In this document: in pieces, positions 48,533-56,763 of the stretch
Layout: each line of letters opens with the position of its first letter
How positions within the stretch are numbered: the first letter of the stretch is position 1
Source: Hyphomicrobiales bacterium
GTDB taxonomy: Bacteria; Pseudomonadota; Alphaproteobacteria; Rhizobiales; Rhizobiaceae
Assembly: GCA_900469625.1 (NCBI GenBank)
Contig: UBXV01000028.1
Location: forward strand, 1-64,000
Length of the DNA: 64,000 nucleotides
Reading direction: 5' to 3'
Made by a program: the position numbers and the translations under genes
Notes under the pieces: model-generated
What the model was told of the DNA's origin: nothing
Database searches by the model: none
Seen by the model: only the letters and a program-made list of their open reading frames with translations

Positions 48533-49024
48533 ATGCCTACATTTACTGACGGTTCGAGCGAAACAGTCGAATCGAAAGTGCCTGTTCTGTTCACTTGGAA
48601 AGGAAAAACCCTGACAACAGCACACGCCAAGGGATATGCGGCCTCCGCAATCCCACGCAGCACGGGATCTAGCGACGAAGCCGCTGTCCGTGCGCTTCAA
48701 CTGGTCCTCGAAAGCCTAGAGGACTCGAAGGCAGAAGATATCGTCACCATCAACATTGCCGGCAAGTCGGCGCTGGGAGACTTCATGGTCGTTGTCTCCG
48801 GGCGATCGAGCAGGCATGTCGCGGCGATTGCCGACCACCTGACGACGGATCTGAAGGACGAGGGCTTCGGCAACGCCCGCGTCGAAGGTCTGGAAACAGG
48901 TGACTGGGTGCTGATCGATACCGGCGATGTGATCATTCACATCTTCAGGCCGGAAATCCGGGAGTTCTACAACATCGAGAAGATGTGGGCGACACCGGAA
49001 ATCGAGGACGGCACGCTGCATTGA
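48533..49024 (+). CDS. rsfS: Ribosomal silencing factor RsfS
   Basis: Binds L14 on the 50S subunit and blocks subunit joining under starvation. The DUF143 core is clear: LQLVLESLEDSKAEDIVTINIAGKSALGDFMVVVSGRS, then GLETGDWVLIDTGDVIIHIF. Length is 163 residues from the ATG at 48533. The segment before residue 27 is not typical, and a GGAAAGGAAAA ribosome site stands right before a CTG at 48611, which would give 137 residues; the true start may be that non-standard codon. Confidence 0.93.
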   Translation: MPTFTDGSSETVESKVPVLFTWKGKTLTTAHAKGYAASAIPRSTGSSDEAAVRALQLVLESLEDSKAEDIVTINIAGKSALGDFMVVVSGRSSRHVAAIADHLTTDLKDEGFGNARVEGLETGDWVLIDTGDVIIHIFRPEIREFYNIEKMWATPEIEDGTLH

Positions 49025-49286
49025 GACCGTCGGGTTCGCAGGACGTCTGAGCCGTCGCGCGAGCCGGTTGCGGTCATGCATGTTGGGAATGTGGCTGTTT
49101 TCGCCGACCTGGCGTATCACAGCCGAGATAATTGTTGCGACTGATTGCAGCTTGCAGCGCCACCGCCTTCTTCATGAGGCGCAAGGTCGCTGTCACGCGT
49201 CATGCGCTGCACGGTTTCTACCTGAACCGAACCCGGTTTCAGGGACTGTGTAACGCGGTTCAGCGCAGGCGGAGACGGATAGGGTC

Positions 49287-49769
49287 ATGCGTATCGGACT
49301 TTTCGCAGTCGGCCGCCTCAAGGCGGGGCCGGAAAAGGACCTTGCGGCCCGCTACCTCGACCGCTTTGCCAAGGCCGGTCCGGCGATCGGCCTGGAACTC
49401 TCCCGCGTGGTTGAAGTCAACGAAAGCCGATCGTCCAACGCCGATACGCGCAAGCGCGACGAAGCCGCCCAGCTTGAAAAGGCGCTTTCGGAAGGCAGCC
49501 TGCTGGTGCTGCTCGACGAACGCGGCAAGGCGCTTGATTCCGAAGGTTTCGCATCCCTGCTCGGCAGCTTCCGCGACAGCGGCAAGCGTGACCTGATGAT
49601 CGCGATCGGCGGCGCCGACGGGCTCGACCCAAACCTTCATGCGCGCGCCGATGCGGTGCTCAATCTCGGCAAGATGACCTGGCCGCACCAGCTCGTGCGC
49701 ATCCTGATCGCCGAACAGCTCTATCGCGCCGTGACCATCCTGTCCGGCCATCCTTATCACCGCGTCTGA
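49287..49769 (+). CDS. rlmH: 23S rRNA (pseudouridine1915-N3)-methyltransferase
   Basis: A 160-residue SPOUT methyltransferase that modifies helix 69 of 23S rRNA. The start MRIGLFAVGRLKAGPEKDL, LLDERGKALDSEGFASLL and the trefoil-knot motif IAIGGADGLDP are those of RlmH; the C-terminal LVRILIAEQLYRA and HPYHR complete it. It follows rsfS by about 260 bp on the same strand. Confidence 0.96.
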   Translation: MRIGLFAVGRLKAGPEKDLAARYLDRFAKAGPAIGLELSRVVEVNESRSSNADTRKRDEAAQLEKALSEGSLLVLLDERGKALDSEGFASLLGSFRDSGKRDLMIAIGGADGLDPNLHARADAVLNLGKMTWPHQLVRILIAEQLYRAVTILSGHPYHRV

Positions 49770-49975
49770 GAAACGGCGCGCGCCGGCGATAACGAGAATA
49801 TGTGTTGGTCGCATCCCCCAAATCAGACTAGGCTTTTTGAGCAGAGCGTCACACGCCGGGCAGGCTTGCCCGGTCCAAGCGCCGAAACATGGAAACCGCA
49901 CGTGCCGTTTGCCGACAACCCATTCGGGTGGGCGGACGGATCCACGCAGACTGTCCGGCTGGACGCATGGGACGA

Positions 49976-51409
49976 ATGACACGCCGAAGCATGATGAGCG
50001 CTTTCGAAAAGATCGGTGGCGATGCATGGCGATCCGCCTGCAGCGCGGTGCTGCTGGCGCTCGGGCTTCTCACGGCGCTTCCGGCTGTCGCCCAGGATGC
50101 CCCGGCGACGCCCGATGCCACGGCGGCCGACCAGCAACAGGGACCGCCCGATCCGGCGGCCGACCTGACGCTGCGCCGCGACAGCACGCGCAGCGAACTG
50201 GATGCATTGTCGAAAACCATCACGCTGTCGCAAGAGCGCGCCGACGCGCTGGCAACGGCCATCGCCGATATCGACAAGAGCAATGAGGCGCTCCGCGCCG
50301 CCATCGTCGATTCAGCAAGGAAGCGACAGGATCTGGAGCAGCAGATCGTCGACGGCGAAAAAAAGCTGAGCGATTTGCGCACCAAGGAAGACAAGGTGCG
50401 CCGCTCGCTGCGCGCCCGTCGCGGCGTGTTGGCGGAGGTGCTGGCGGCGCTGCAGCGCATGGGCCGCAATCCGCCGCCGGCGATCCTGGTAACGCCGGAG
50501 GACGCCCTCGGCTCCGTTCGCAGCGCCATTCTGCTTGGGGCCGTCGTTCCCGGCATTCGCGAGGAAACGGACAATCTCGTCGCCGACCTGAAGGCGCTTG
50601 CCGACATCCGCGCCGGTATCGGCAAGCAGCGCGAGGAACTGACGGCGGCCATGACGGCCAATGTCGAGGAAGAGCGCCGCATGTCGATGCTCGTCACCGA
50701 AAAGGAAAAGCTGCGGCAGAAAAGTGCGGCCGAGCTGGCCGCCGAACAACGAAAAGCCCAGGAACTCGCCTCCCAGGCGACCAATCTCGAAGGTTTGATC
50801 GGCGCGCTCGAAAACGACATAGCCTCGGTGCGCGACGCCGCCGCCGCCGCGCGGGCCCAGGAGCAGGAGCGCCTGCGCATGAGCGAGGCCGAGCGCGAGG
50901 CCGCGCGCGAGCTGGCCCGCAGCGCCGTGCCCGACAAAAACCGCATTGCGCCAGCATACGTGTTTTCGGAGCTGAGGAACAAGCTTGCCTATCCGGCCGC
51001 GGGATCGCTTTTGCGAAAGTTCGGTGATGCCGATGGCACGGGGCACTCCCTGCAAGGGATCATGCTGGAAACCAACCCCGGTGCGCTGGTGACGGCGCCG
51101 TCAGATGGCTGGATCGTCTATGCAGGCAATTTCCGCAGTTATGGGCAGATGATCATTCTCAATCCAGGTGACGGCTACCATGTGGTGCTGTCTGGCATGG
51201 AGACGGTGAGCGTGCAGACCGGGCAGTTTGTCGTGGCGGGTGAGCCGCTGGCGACGATGGGCGCAAAAAGAGTCGCAAGTGCTGCGGCCTTGGCGCTGGA
51301 AACCGACCGGCCGACGCTTTACATTGAATTCCGAAAAGACGGAAAACCGGTTGATTCCCGACCATGGTGGACCGCAGCAGAGGCTGGAAAGGCGCGAAAT
51401 GATACGTAG
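49976..51409 (+). CDS. EnvC-like murein hydrolase activator (M23 peptidase domain)
   Basis: A periplasmic protein with a signal peptide, a long coiled coil (about residues 40-320, heptad-rich) and a C-terminal LytM/M23 domain. The domain lacks the usual HxH and Asp zinc set (it reads NPGDGYHVVLSGM), as in EnvC, which activates amidases rather than cutting peptidoglycan. The ATG at 49976 is the likely start (477 residues); a 49889 start adds an unlikely N-terminus. Its 3' end overlaps ctpA by 11 nt. Confidence 0.85.
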   Translation: MTRRSMMSAFEKIGGDAWRSACSAVLLALGLLTALPAVAQDAPATPDATAADQQQGPPDPAADLTLRRDSTRSELDALSKTITLSQERADALATAIADIDKSNEALRAAIVDSARKRQDLEQQIVDGEKKLSDLRTKEDKVRRSLRARRGVLAEVLAALQRMGRNPPPAILVTPEDALGSVRSAILLGAVVPGIREETDNLVADLKALADIRAGIGKQREELTAAMTANVEEERRMSMLVTEKEKLRQKSAAELAAEQRKAQELASQATNLEGLIGALENDIASVRDAAAAARAQEQERLRMSEAEREAARELARSAVPDKNRIAPAYVFSELRNKLAYPAAGSLLRKFGDADGTGHSLQGIMLETNPGALVTAPSDGWIVYAGNFRSYGQMIILNPGDGYHVVLSGMETVSVQTGQFVVAGEPLATMGAKRVASAAALALETDRPTLYIEFRKDGKPVDSRPWWTAAEAGKARNDT

Positions 51410-52721
51410 GGCTTCACTTGTTCTGGTCGGGGCGCTGATGGGTGCGACCGCTATGGGCGTCGTTTATTCGGCTGTCGCTCCAGCCGTCGCGGCCAACACC
51501 TCGACTTATCGCGAACTGGCGATTTTCGGCGACGTGTTCGAGCGCGTGCGCGCGCAGTACGTCACCCCTCCGCAGGATGACAAGCTGATCGAGAATGCCA
51601 TCAACGGCATGCTCACCTCGCTTGATCCGCATTCGAGCTACATGAACTCGACCGACGCCGAGGACATGCGTACCCAGACCCGCGGCGAATTCGGCGGCCT
51701 CGGCATCGAAGTGACGATGGAAGACGACCTCGTCAAGGTGACGAGCCCGATCGACGACACGCCTGCGGCCCGTGCCGGCGTGCTCGCCGGCGACTTCATT
51801 TCCAAGATCGATGGCGTGGACGTGCGTGGCCTGAAGCTTGAAGACGCGGTTGAAAAAATGCGGGGCGCTGTCGGCACCCCGATCAAACTGACGATCCTGC
51901 GCAAGGGCGCCGACAAGCCGATCGAACTGTCGATCGTGCGTGACGTCATCGCCGTTCGCGCCGTCAAGTTCCGCACCGAAGGCGATGTCGGTTACCTGCG
52001 CGTGATCTCGTTCACCGAGAAGACCTACGACGACCTGAAGAAGGGCATCGAGAAGATCAAGGCGGACGTGCCGGCCGACAAGCTCAAGGGCTATGTGCTC
52101 GACCTGCGCCTCAACCCGGGCGGCCTGCTCGACCAGGCGATCAACGTGTCCGACGCCTTCCTGGAACGTGGCGAGGTCGTTTCGACCCGTGGCCGCAATC
52201 CGGACGAGACCCGCCGCTTCAACGCCACCCCTGGCGACCTGACCGACGGCAAGCCGGTCATCGTTCTCGTCAACGGCGGCTCGGCCTCCGCATCGGAAAT
52301 CGTTGCCGGCGCCCTGCAGGACCTGAAGCGCGCGACCGTTCTCGGCACGCGTTCCTTCGGCAAGGGCTCTGTCCAGACGATCATTCCGCTCGGCGAAGCC
52401 GGCGCATTGCGCCTGACGACGGCGCTTTATTACACGCCGTCGGGCAAATCGATCCAGGGTACGGGCATCACGCCCGACATCAAGGTCGAACAGCCGCTGC
52501 CGCCGGAACTGCTCGGCAAGGTGGAAGCCCAGGGCGAATCCGATCTGCGCGGTCACATCCAGGGACAGAGCGAGACCGACGAAGGTTCCGGCTCGGTCGC
52601 CTATGTGCCGCCGGAAACCAAGGACGACCTGCAGCTCAACTACGCGCTCGACCTCTTGCGCGGCAAGAAGTCCGACAAGGCCTTCCCGGCAAGCCCGGAA
52701 CAGGCCGAACTCAAGAAGTAA
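51399..52721 (+). CDS. ctpA: Carboxy-terminal processing protease (S41)
   Basis: A periplasmic or membrane-anchored serine protease of 440 residues. A signal/anchor at the N-terminus (ASLVLVGALMGATAMGV) is followed by a helical region, a PDZ domain (VTSPIDDTPAARAGVLAGDFI) and the S41 core with GYVLDLRLNPGGLLDQAI, catalytic Ser in GGSASASEIVAGAL and Lys in RSFGKGSVQT. It probably trims envelope or peptidoglycan-linked proteins. It overlaps the EnvC-like gene and is followed by a clear terminator. Confidence 0.95.
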   Translation: MIRRASLVLVGALMGATAMGVVYSAVAPAVAANTSTYRELAIFGDVFERVRAQYVTPPQDDKLIENAINGMLTSLDPHSSYMNSTDAEDMRTQTRGEFGGLGIEVTMEDDLVKVTSPIDDTPAARAGVLAGDFISKIDGVDVRGLKLEDAVEKMRGAVGTPIKLTILRKGADKPIELSIVRDVIAVRAVKFRTEGDVGYLRVISFTEKTYDDLKKGIEKIKADVPADKLKGYVLDLRLNPGGLLDQAINVSDAFLERGEVVSTRGRNPDETRRFNATPGDLTDGKPVIVLVNGGSASASEIVAGALQDLKRATVLGTRSFGKGSVQTIIPLGEAGALRLTTALYYTPSGKSIQGTGITPDIKVEQPLPPELLGKVEAQGESDLRGHIQGQSETDEGSGSVAYVPPETKDDLQLNYALDLLRGKKSDKAFPASPEQAELKK

Positions 52722-52728
52722 GCCTTCG

Positions 52729-52759
52729 AAGGCGCCGGGCTGGTCAACCCGGCGCCTTT
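52729..52759 (+). terminator. Terminator after ctpA
   Basis: AAGGCGCCGGG and CCCGGCGCCTTT pair over a short TGGTCAA-type loop, then TATACT. It starts 7 nt after the ctpA stop and is the strongest terminator in this stretch. Confidence 0.85.
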
Positions 52760-52857
52760 ATACTATGTCGGCAGCAGGTGCTGTCGATATCAGATGATTC
52801 TCGAAAAACGGCGCATCCCTCACCGGCAACGCTCCTTCAGGTCGACCGAGGCTCCGT

Positions 52858-54078
52858 TTGGGAACAGATCTCAATGCCCCCCTTGGCCAGAACCGCCGGG
52901 TAAAGCCCGCGCCAAAGCGCGACCGCCGTCGTCTTATCGGCTATTCCCTCGTCGGCATCTTTGCCGTTTGCACAATCGGCCTCTCCGCCTGGAACGTCAT
53001 TTCGCCCGACGGCTTGCGCAGGCAACCCTCGACGCCCGTCGAAGCCACACCGGCGGAGCACGCGCAGATGGCGGACAAGGCACCCAATCCGACAAGCGGC
53101 CAGGCGTCCAATACCAGGGGCGGCACGCTGAAGCCGGGCAGCGCCTTCTCCGGCGCAAACGTCGAGCAAACCCTGACCAATGACGGTGCCACCGTCACCA
53201 AGTTCACGCCGCGCCAGCGCGACGGCAGCGGGCCTGCGCTGATCAATGTCGGGCCGACCCGCGGCCAGGACGCGCGCATGGCCGCCCTGCCGAATGACGA
53301 TCTTCTCGAAGACGACAAGGCGGGCCGGCTGCCGATCATCGGCGCAGACGGGCTGCGGCCGATGGACCAATATGCCCGCCCGTGGTCGGGCGCGCGCGGC
53401 ACGCGCATCTCCCTTGTCGTCGGTGGCCTCGGCCTCAGCCAGACGGGCACGCAGAAGGCCATCCGCGACCTGCCGCCGGATGTCACGCTCGCCTTTGCCG
53501 CTGCCGGCAACAGCCTGCAGCGCTGGATGCAGGAGGCAAGACGCGGCGGCCACGAGATCCTGCTGCAGATCCCGATGGAGCCCTTCGACTATCCCGACAA
53601 CGACCCCGGACCGAACGCGCTGCGGCTGTCTGCCGGTGCGACGAAGAATCTGGCCGCGCTGCACAAGAGCATGGCGCAGATCACCAACTATACCGGCATC
53701 ATGAACTATCTCGGCGGGCGCTTCCTTTCCGATGCCGATGCGCTGGAGCCGGTCATGCGCGACCTCGGCAAGCGCGGCGTGCTCTTCCTCGACGACGGCA
53801 CCTCGGCGCAATCGCTGTCCGGCAAGCTCGCGGGCGCCTTCGACGTTCCCCACGGCTTTGCCGACATGACCGTCGACAGCGAGCTCAGCCGCAGCGCGAT
53901 CCTGAAGAAGCTCGACGAACTGGAACGCATCGCCCGGCGCAACGGCACCGCGATCGGCGTCGCATCGGCCTTCGACGAGAGCGTCGCTGCGATCGCCCAA
54001 TGGGTCGGCGAGGCGCAAGGGCGCGGCATCGAGATCGTTGGCGTTTCCGCGCTGGTGAAGGATCCGCAGCAGCGATAG
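52858..54078 (+). CDS. Divergent polysaccharide deacetylase family protein
   Basis: A 406-residue exported protein of the YibQ/DUF610 group. A membrane segment at about residues 26-46 (IGYSLVGIFAVCTIGLSAWN) anchors it; a Pro/Thr-rich linker leads to a deacetylase-like barrel with LVVGGLGLSQTGT, HEILLQIPMEPFDYP and FLDDGTSA. The group is thought to act on peptidoglycan or related glycans in the envelope, which fits the EnvC-CtpA neighbourhood. It starts with TTG at 52858; the following MGTDLNAPLGQNRR is typical of rhizobial members. Confidence 0.87.
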   Translation: MGTDLNAPLGQNRRVKPAPKRDRRRLIGYSLVGIFAVCTIGLSAWNVISPDGLRRQPSTPVEATPAEHAQMADKAPNPTSGQASNTRGGTLKPGSAFSGANVEQTLTNDGATVTKFTPRQRDGSGPALINVGPTRGQDARMAALPNDDLLEDDKAGRLPIIGADGLRPMDQYARPWSGARGTRISLVVGGLGLSQTGTQKAIRDLPPDVTLAFAAAGNSLQRWMQEARRGGHEILLQIPMEPFDYPDNDPGPNALRLSAGATKNLAALHKSMAQITNYTGIMNYLGGRFLSDADALEPVMRDLGKRGVLFLDDGTSAQSLSGKLAGAFDVPHGFADMTVDSELSRSAILKKLDELERIARRNGTAIGVASAFDESVAAIAQWVGEAQGRGIEIVGVSALVKDPQQR

Positions 54079-54346
54079 GCGCCGGGCAGAGCTTGGGCGG
54101 CCACGATGTCGACCGGTGAAACCGAACGCTCCATGCCCCGTTCCTCGGATCGGACAGAGCATGAGGAGAGCGGCCCGCGCTCACGTCTACCTCCCGTCCG
54201 GAGGCCGGCTTCGATGGCGAATGGCAGGAAACCGTTGCAGACCGGCAATCGGGGTGCGATGAGACATCGAAACGGTTCGAACATTTGGAGGACCGCGCCA
54301 CTGCGACCAGGCGGCGCGTCGACTTTGACCGAGGAGAGGACAGCGA

Positions 54347-54874
54347 ATGAGCAAACACAAAGACACGCCCGTGCGGGCGGAAGACCTGCCCTATCGCCCC
54401 TGCGTCGGCGTGATGGTACTCAACCGTGCCGGCCTCGTCTGGGCCGGCCACCGCATTGCTGTCGGCAATTCCGAATATGACGGATCGCCGCAGCAATGGC
54501 AGATGCCTCAGGGCGGCATCGACAAGGGCGAGGACCCTCTGAAGGCCGCCTATCGGGAACTCTACGAAGAGACGGGCATGCGCACGGTGTCTCTGCTCGC
54601 CGAAGCGCCGGGCTGGATCAATTACGACCTGCCTGCGCACCTGATCGGCATCGGCCTGAAGGGCAAGTTTCGCGGCCAGACGCAGCGCTGGTACGCCTTC
54701 CGCTTCGAGGGCGACGAAAGCGAAATCGCCATCAACCCGCCGCCGGGCGGCCATGAGCCGGAATTCGACGCCTGGGACTGGAAGCCGATGCGCGACCTGC
54801 CCGGCATGATCGTGCCTTTCAAGCGCAAGGTCTACGAAGAGGTCGTCGCCACCTTCGCGCATCTGTCCGCCTGA
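54347..54874 (+). CDS. rppH: RNA pyrophosphohydrolase (Nudix)
   Basis: Removes pyrophosphate from 5'-triphosphate mRNA and starts decay. The 175-residue protein has the full Nudix box, [20 protein letters not shown] and then TG, with [18 protein letters not shown] before it and [19 protein letters not shown] after. The ATG at 54347 has GAGGAGAGGAC upstream. It closes the ctpA-deacetylase-rppH stretch typical of alphaproteobacteria. Confidence 0.94.
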   Translation: MSKHKDTPVRAEDLPYRPCVGVMVLNRAGLVWAGHRIAVGNSEYDGSPQQWQMPQGGIDKGEDPLKAAYRELYEETGMRTVSLLAEAPGWINYDLPAHLIGIGLKGKFRGQTQRWYAFRFEGDESEIAINPPPGGHEPEFDAWDWKPMRDLPGMIVPFKRKVYEEVVATFAHLSA

Positions 54875-55505
54875 TCCGCTGGCCGGAGCACGGCACAGCG
54901 GTTCGCGCCCGATCGACGGAAACGGCAGGCGGGCTGCCGTTCGTCATCGCCCCGGGCGACGGGCGCTGGAAGCGCAAGCCGCAGTTTCTAGCGCACGCCA
55001 TCACCGGGACCGCCCTGCCGAGGTTCCACTTCGATCCCGCCCGGGGTGCCGGATCAGCCCGGGCCGCTGTGTCGCCTCTCTTGGCATCGCAGGGCCGGCC
55101 GCTCCCAAGGGATCCCGTGAGCTCTTCCGACCTTGAGCGGAAACACCCTCATTCCTTGTTTTCAGGTTTTCCTGACGGAAACCGATCCGCAGTTTCCGGA
55201 CACGCGCGGGCCGCTTGAAGCGGAAACCCGCCACGCCGTGTCAAACAGCGCGCCATCCCCTTTTCTCGCTTGTGGCGATGGTCGACTCGTCGGTCGCCAT
55301 CACCGCCATGCATCGCCGCCATCGCGCGAAGGTTTCGCATGCATATGCTGGAGGAAGGACGTGATTGCGGCAGGCATCCTCGAGGTCTGGTGCCAGGGCA
55401 CACCAGTGCGGCGAACGTGCTGCGGCGGCCAAAAGGATCAAGGCCCGGACATGGAAAAGGCCGCCGAGGTGATCGGCGGCCTTTTGGCGTGAACAGGTGC
55501 GATGC
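54875..55505 (+). other. Intergenic region, about 630 bp
   Basis: Lies between rppH and bfr. A frame opening right at the rppH stop (CTG at about 54873) runs in phase +1 for about 115 codons without a normal start (RWPEHGTAVRARSTE...); it may be a remnant or chance in GC-rich DNA. Other open frames overlap the terminator at 55455-55485 and are not convincing. No RNA gene is recognised. Confidence 0.4.
55455..55485 (-). terminator. Bidirectional terminator after bfr
   Basis: AAAAGGCCGCC and GGCGGCCTTTT pair over a GAGGTGATC loop. The T-runs on both strands allow bidirectional use; it lies about 20 nt beyond the bfr stop. Confidence 0.85.
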
Positions 55506-55997
55506 TCAGTCGACTTCGGCTTCGTTGGCCGGCGCGGCATTGAGCTGGCCGTATTTCTCTTCGCCGATCTTCTCCAGAAGCTCGAGCTGGGTTTCGAGGA
55601 AGTCGATATGGCCTTCCTCATCGGCCAACAGCTCTTCGAACAGCTTCATGGAGACGTAGTCTCCGGCCTCATGACAGATGTCGCGGGATTTCTTGTAGGC
55701 CGTGCGGGCGTCGTATTCGCCGGCAAGGTCCGCCTTCAGCACTTCCTTGACGTTCTGGCCGATACGCAGCGGCCCGACCGTCTGCAGGTTCGGATGGCCT
55801 TCGAGGAAGATGATGCGCGCCACGAGCTTGTCGGCATGGTGCATTTCTTCGATCGACTCGGCACGTTCCTTCTTTGCGAGGAGCGTGTAGCCCCAATCTT
55901 CGAGAAGGCGGAAATGCAGCCAGTACTGGTTGACGGCACCGAGTTCGAGATAGAGCGCTTCGTTAAGCTGCTCGATGACCTTTTTGTCGCCTTTCAA
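55506..55997 (-). CDS. bfr: Bacterioferritin
   Basis: Iron-storage protein that forms a 24-mer with heme between dimers. Read from the TTG at 55997 (163 residues) the key residues fall exactly at the classic numbers: Glu18, Glu51, His54 and Glu127-region ligands for iron, and Met52 for heme. GGAGGG lies 6 nt before this TTG, so it is preferred over the ATG at 56021. It overlaps bfd by 35 nt. Sequence features match the rhizobial Bfr with [19 protein letters not shown]. Confidence 0.95.
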   Translation of the reverse strand: MKGDKKVIEQLNEALYLELGAVNQYWLHFRLLEDWGYTLLAKKERAESIEEMHHADKLVARIIFLEGHPNLQTVGPLRIGQNVKEVLKADLAGEYDARTAYKKSRDICHEAGDYVSMKLFEELLADEEGHIDFLETQLELLEKIGEEKYGQLNAAPANEAEVD

Positions 55998-56274
55998 GAT
56001 CCGCCCTCCGGTTATCCTCATGGAATTGTTTGAGGCGGGTCATGAAATCAAATATCTCGACATCCGTCGAGTCGCGACGGCCGTGATACTGCTCGGTGGT
56101 GCGGATGATGATGTCGACGACATTGGGGAAACAACCGCAGCAGCGGCCACGTTTTTCCATCGCGTGATAGACTTTCGCCGGCACGATCAGCTGCCAACAG
56201 TCCTCGTCGAGGAGGCCGACAATCGTATCCTCGATCTCTTTTTCCGTGATGAAATTGCAGCTGCAAACCAGCAT
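55963..56274 (-). CDS. bfd: Bacterioferritin-associated ferredoxin
   Basis: A 103-residue [2Fe-2S] protein that reduces Bfr heme to release iron. The cluster Cys are C4-x-C6 (MLVCSCNF) and C45-x2-C48 (RCCGCFP). The N-terminal start is typical of Bfd; the open frame upstream is not. A 30-residue charged C-terminal extension is longer than in E. coli. Translationally coupled to bfr by a 35-nt overlap. An Irr-like box lies upstream. Confidence 0.92.
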   Translation of the reverse strand: MLVCSCNFITEKEIEDTIVGLLDEDCWQLIVPAKVYHAMEKRGRCCGCFPNVVDIIIRTTEQYHGRRDSTDVEIFDFMTRLKQFHEDNRRADLERRQKGHRAA

Positions 56275-56763
56275 GTCGTCTTGCCTGTGATACGCAACGT
56301 CCTGAATTCGCTCATAAAGCAAAAGAGGATATTTATTGTCAACAAAAATGTCCGCGAGCGAAAATCGCGTATGGATTAGAACGAATCTAAACATGACAAA
56401 AAACATCGTATTTTCATAATATTAGCGCAAGACGGCTGACACCTCCGCCTGTGGATTTCGACGGAGCGCCATTGGCAGGCTGCGACATTTTTACACAGTT
56501 GCGACGCCAGCGCGCGGGCACTCGCCGAAAACCGGGGGACAGTGGCGAAAAGAAGGTCTTTCAAGGCCTGTCGAAAAGGCGGGCTGGCGACGATGAGGCG
56601 GAAGGCCTCGCTGCAACCGATTGAAGAGGCCAGGCGAGCGCAGCGGAAATCCGGCCTGGAAACACCGTGCCGCAAGCGCACAGGATATCGGGTGTGCAGG
56701 AGATCAGCCGTCCAAGCCTCGTCCAGCCCGTCGTCCATCAAGGACCGCCGCCACTGCCTGCCG
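56275..56763 (-). other. Intergenic region upstream of bfd
   Basis: About 490 bp between dnaE2 and bfd. The part near bfd holds its promoter and the ICE candidate. The rest (about 56400-56763) shows only chance-like open frames; one minus-strand frame (56376-56828) overlaps the dnaE2 end and has no coding signature. Confidence 0.5.
56376..56390 (-). promoter_or_regulatory. Irr-type iron control element (ICE) candidate
   Basis: TTAGAACGAATCTAA is a dyad (TTAGA and TCTAA) close to the ICE motif bound by Irr in rhizobia and Brucella. It lies about 100 nt before bfd, right after a TTGTCA hexamer (56394-56399 on the minus strand) that could be the -35, so a bound protein would cover the promoter. 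Irr is known to repress bfr in iron-limited rhizobia. Confidence 0.6.

Noticed and set aside
55133-55492. 119-codon plus-strand frame between rppH and bfr
   Set aside because: It runs into the terminator hairpin at 55455-55485, starts at a poor codon and has no ribosome site.
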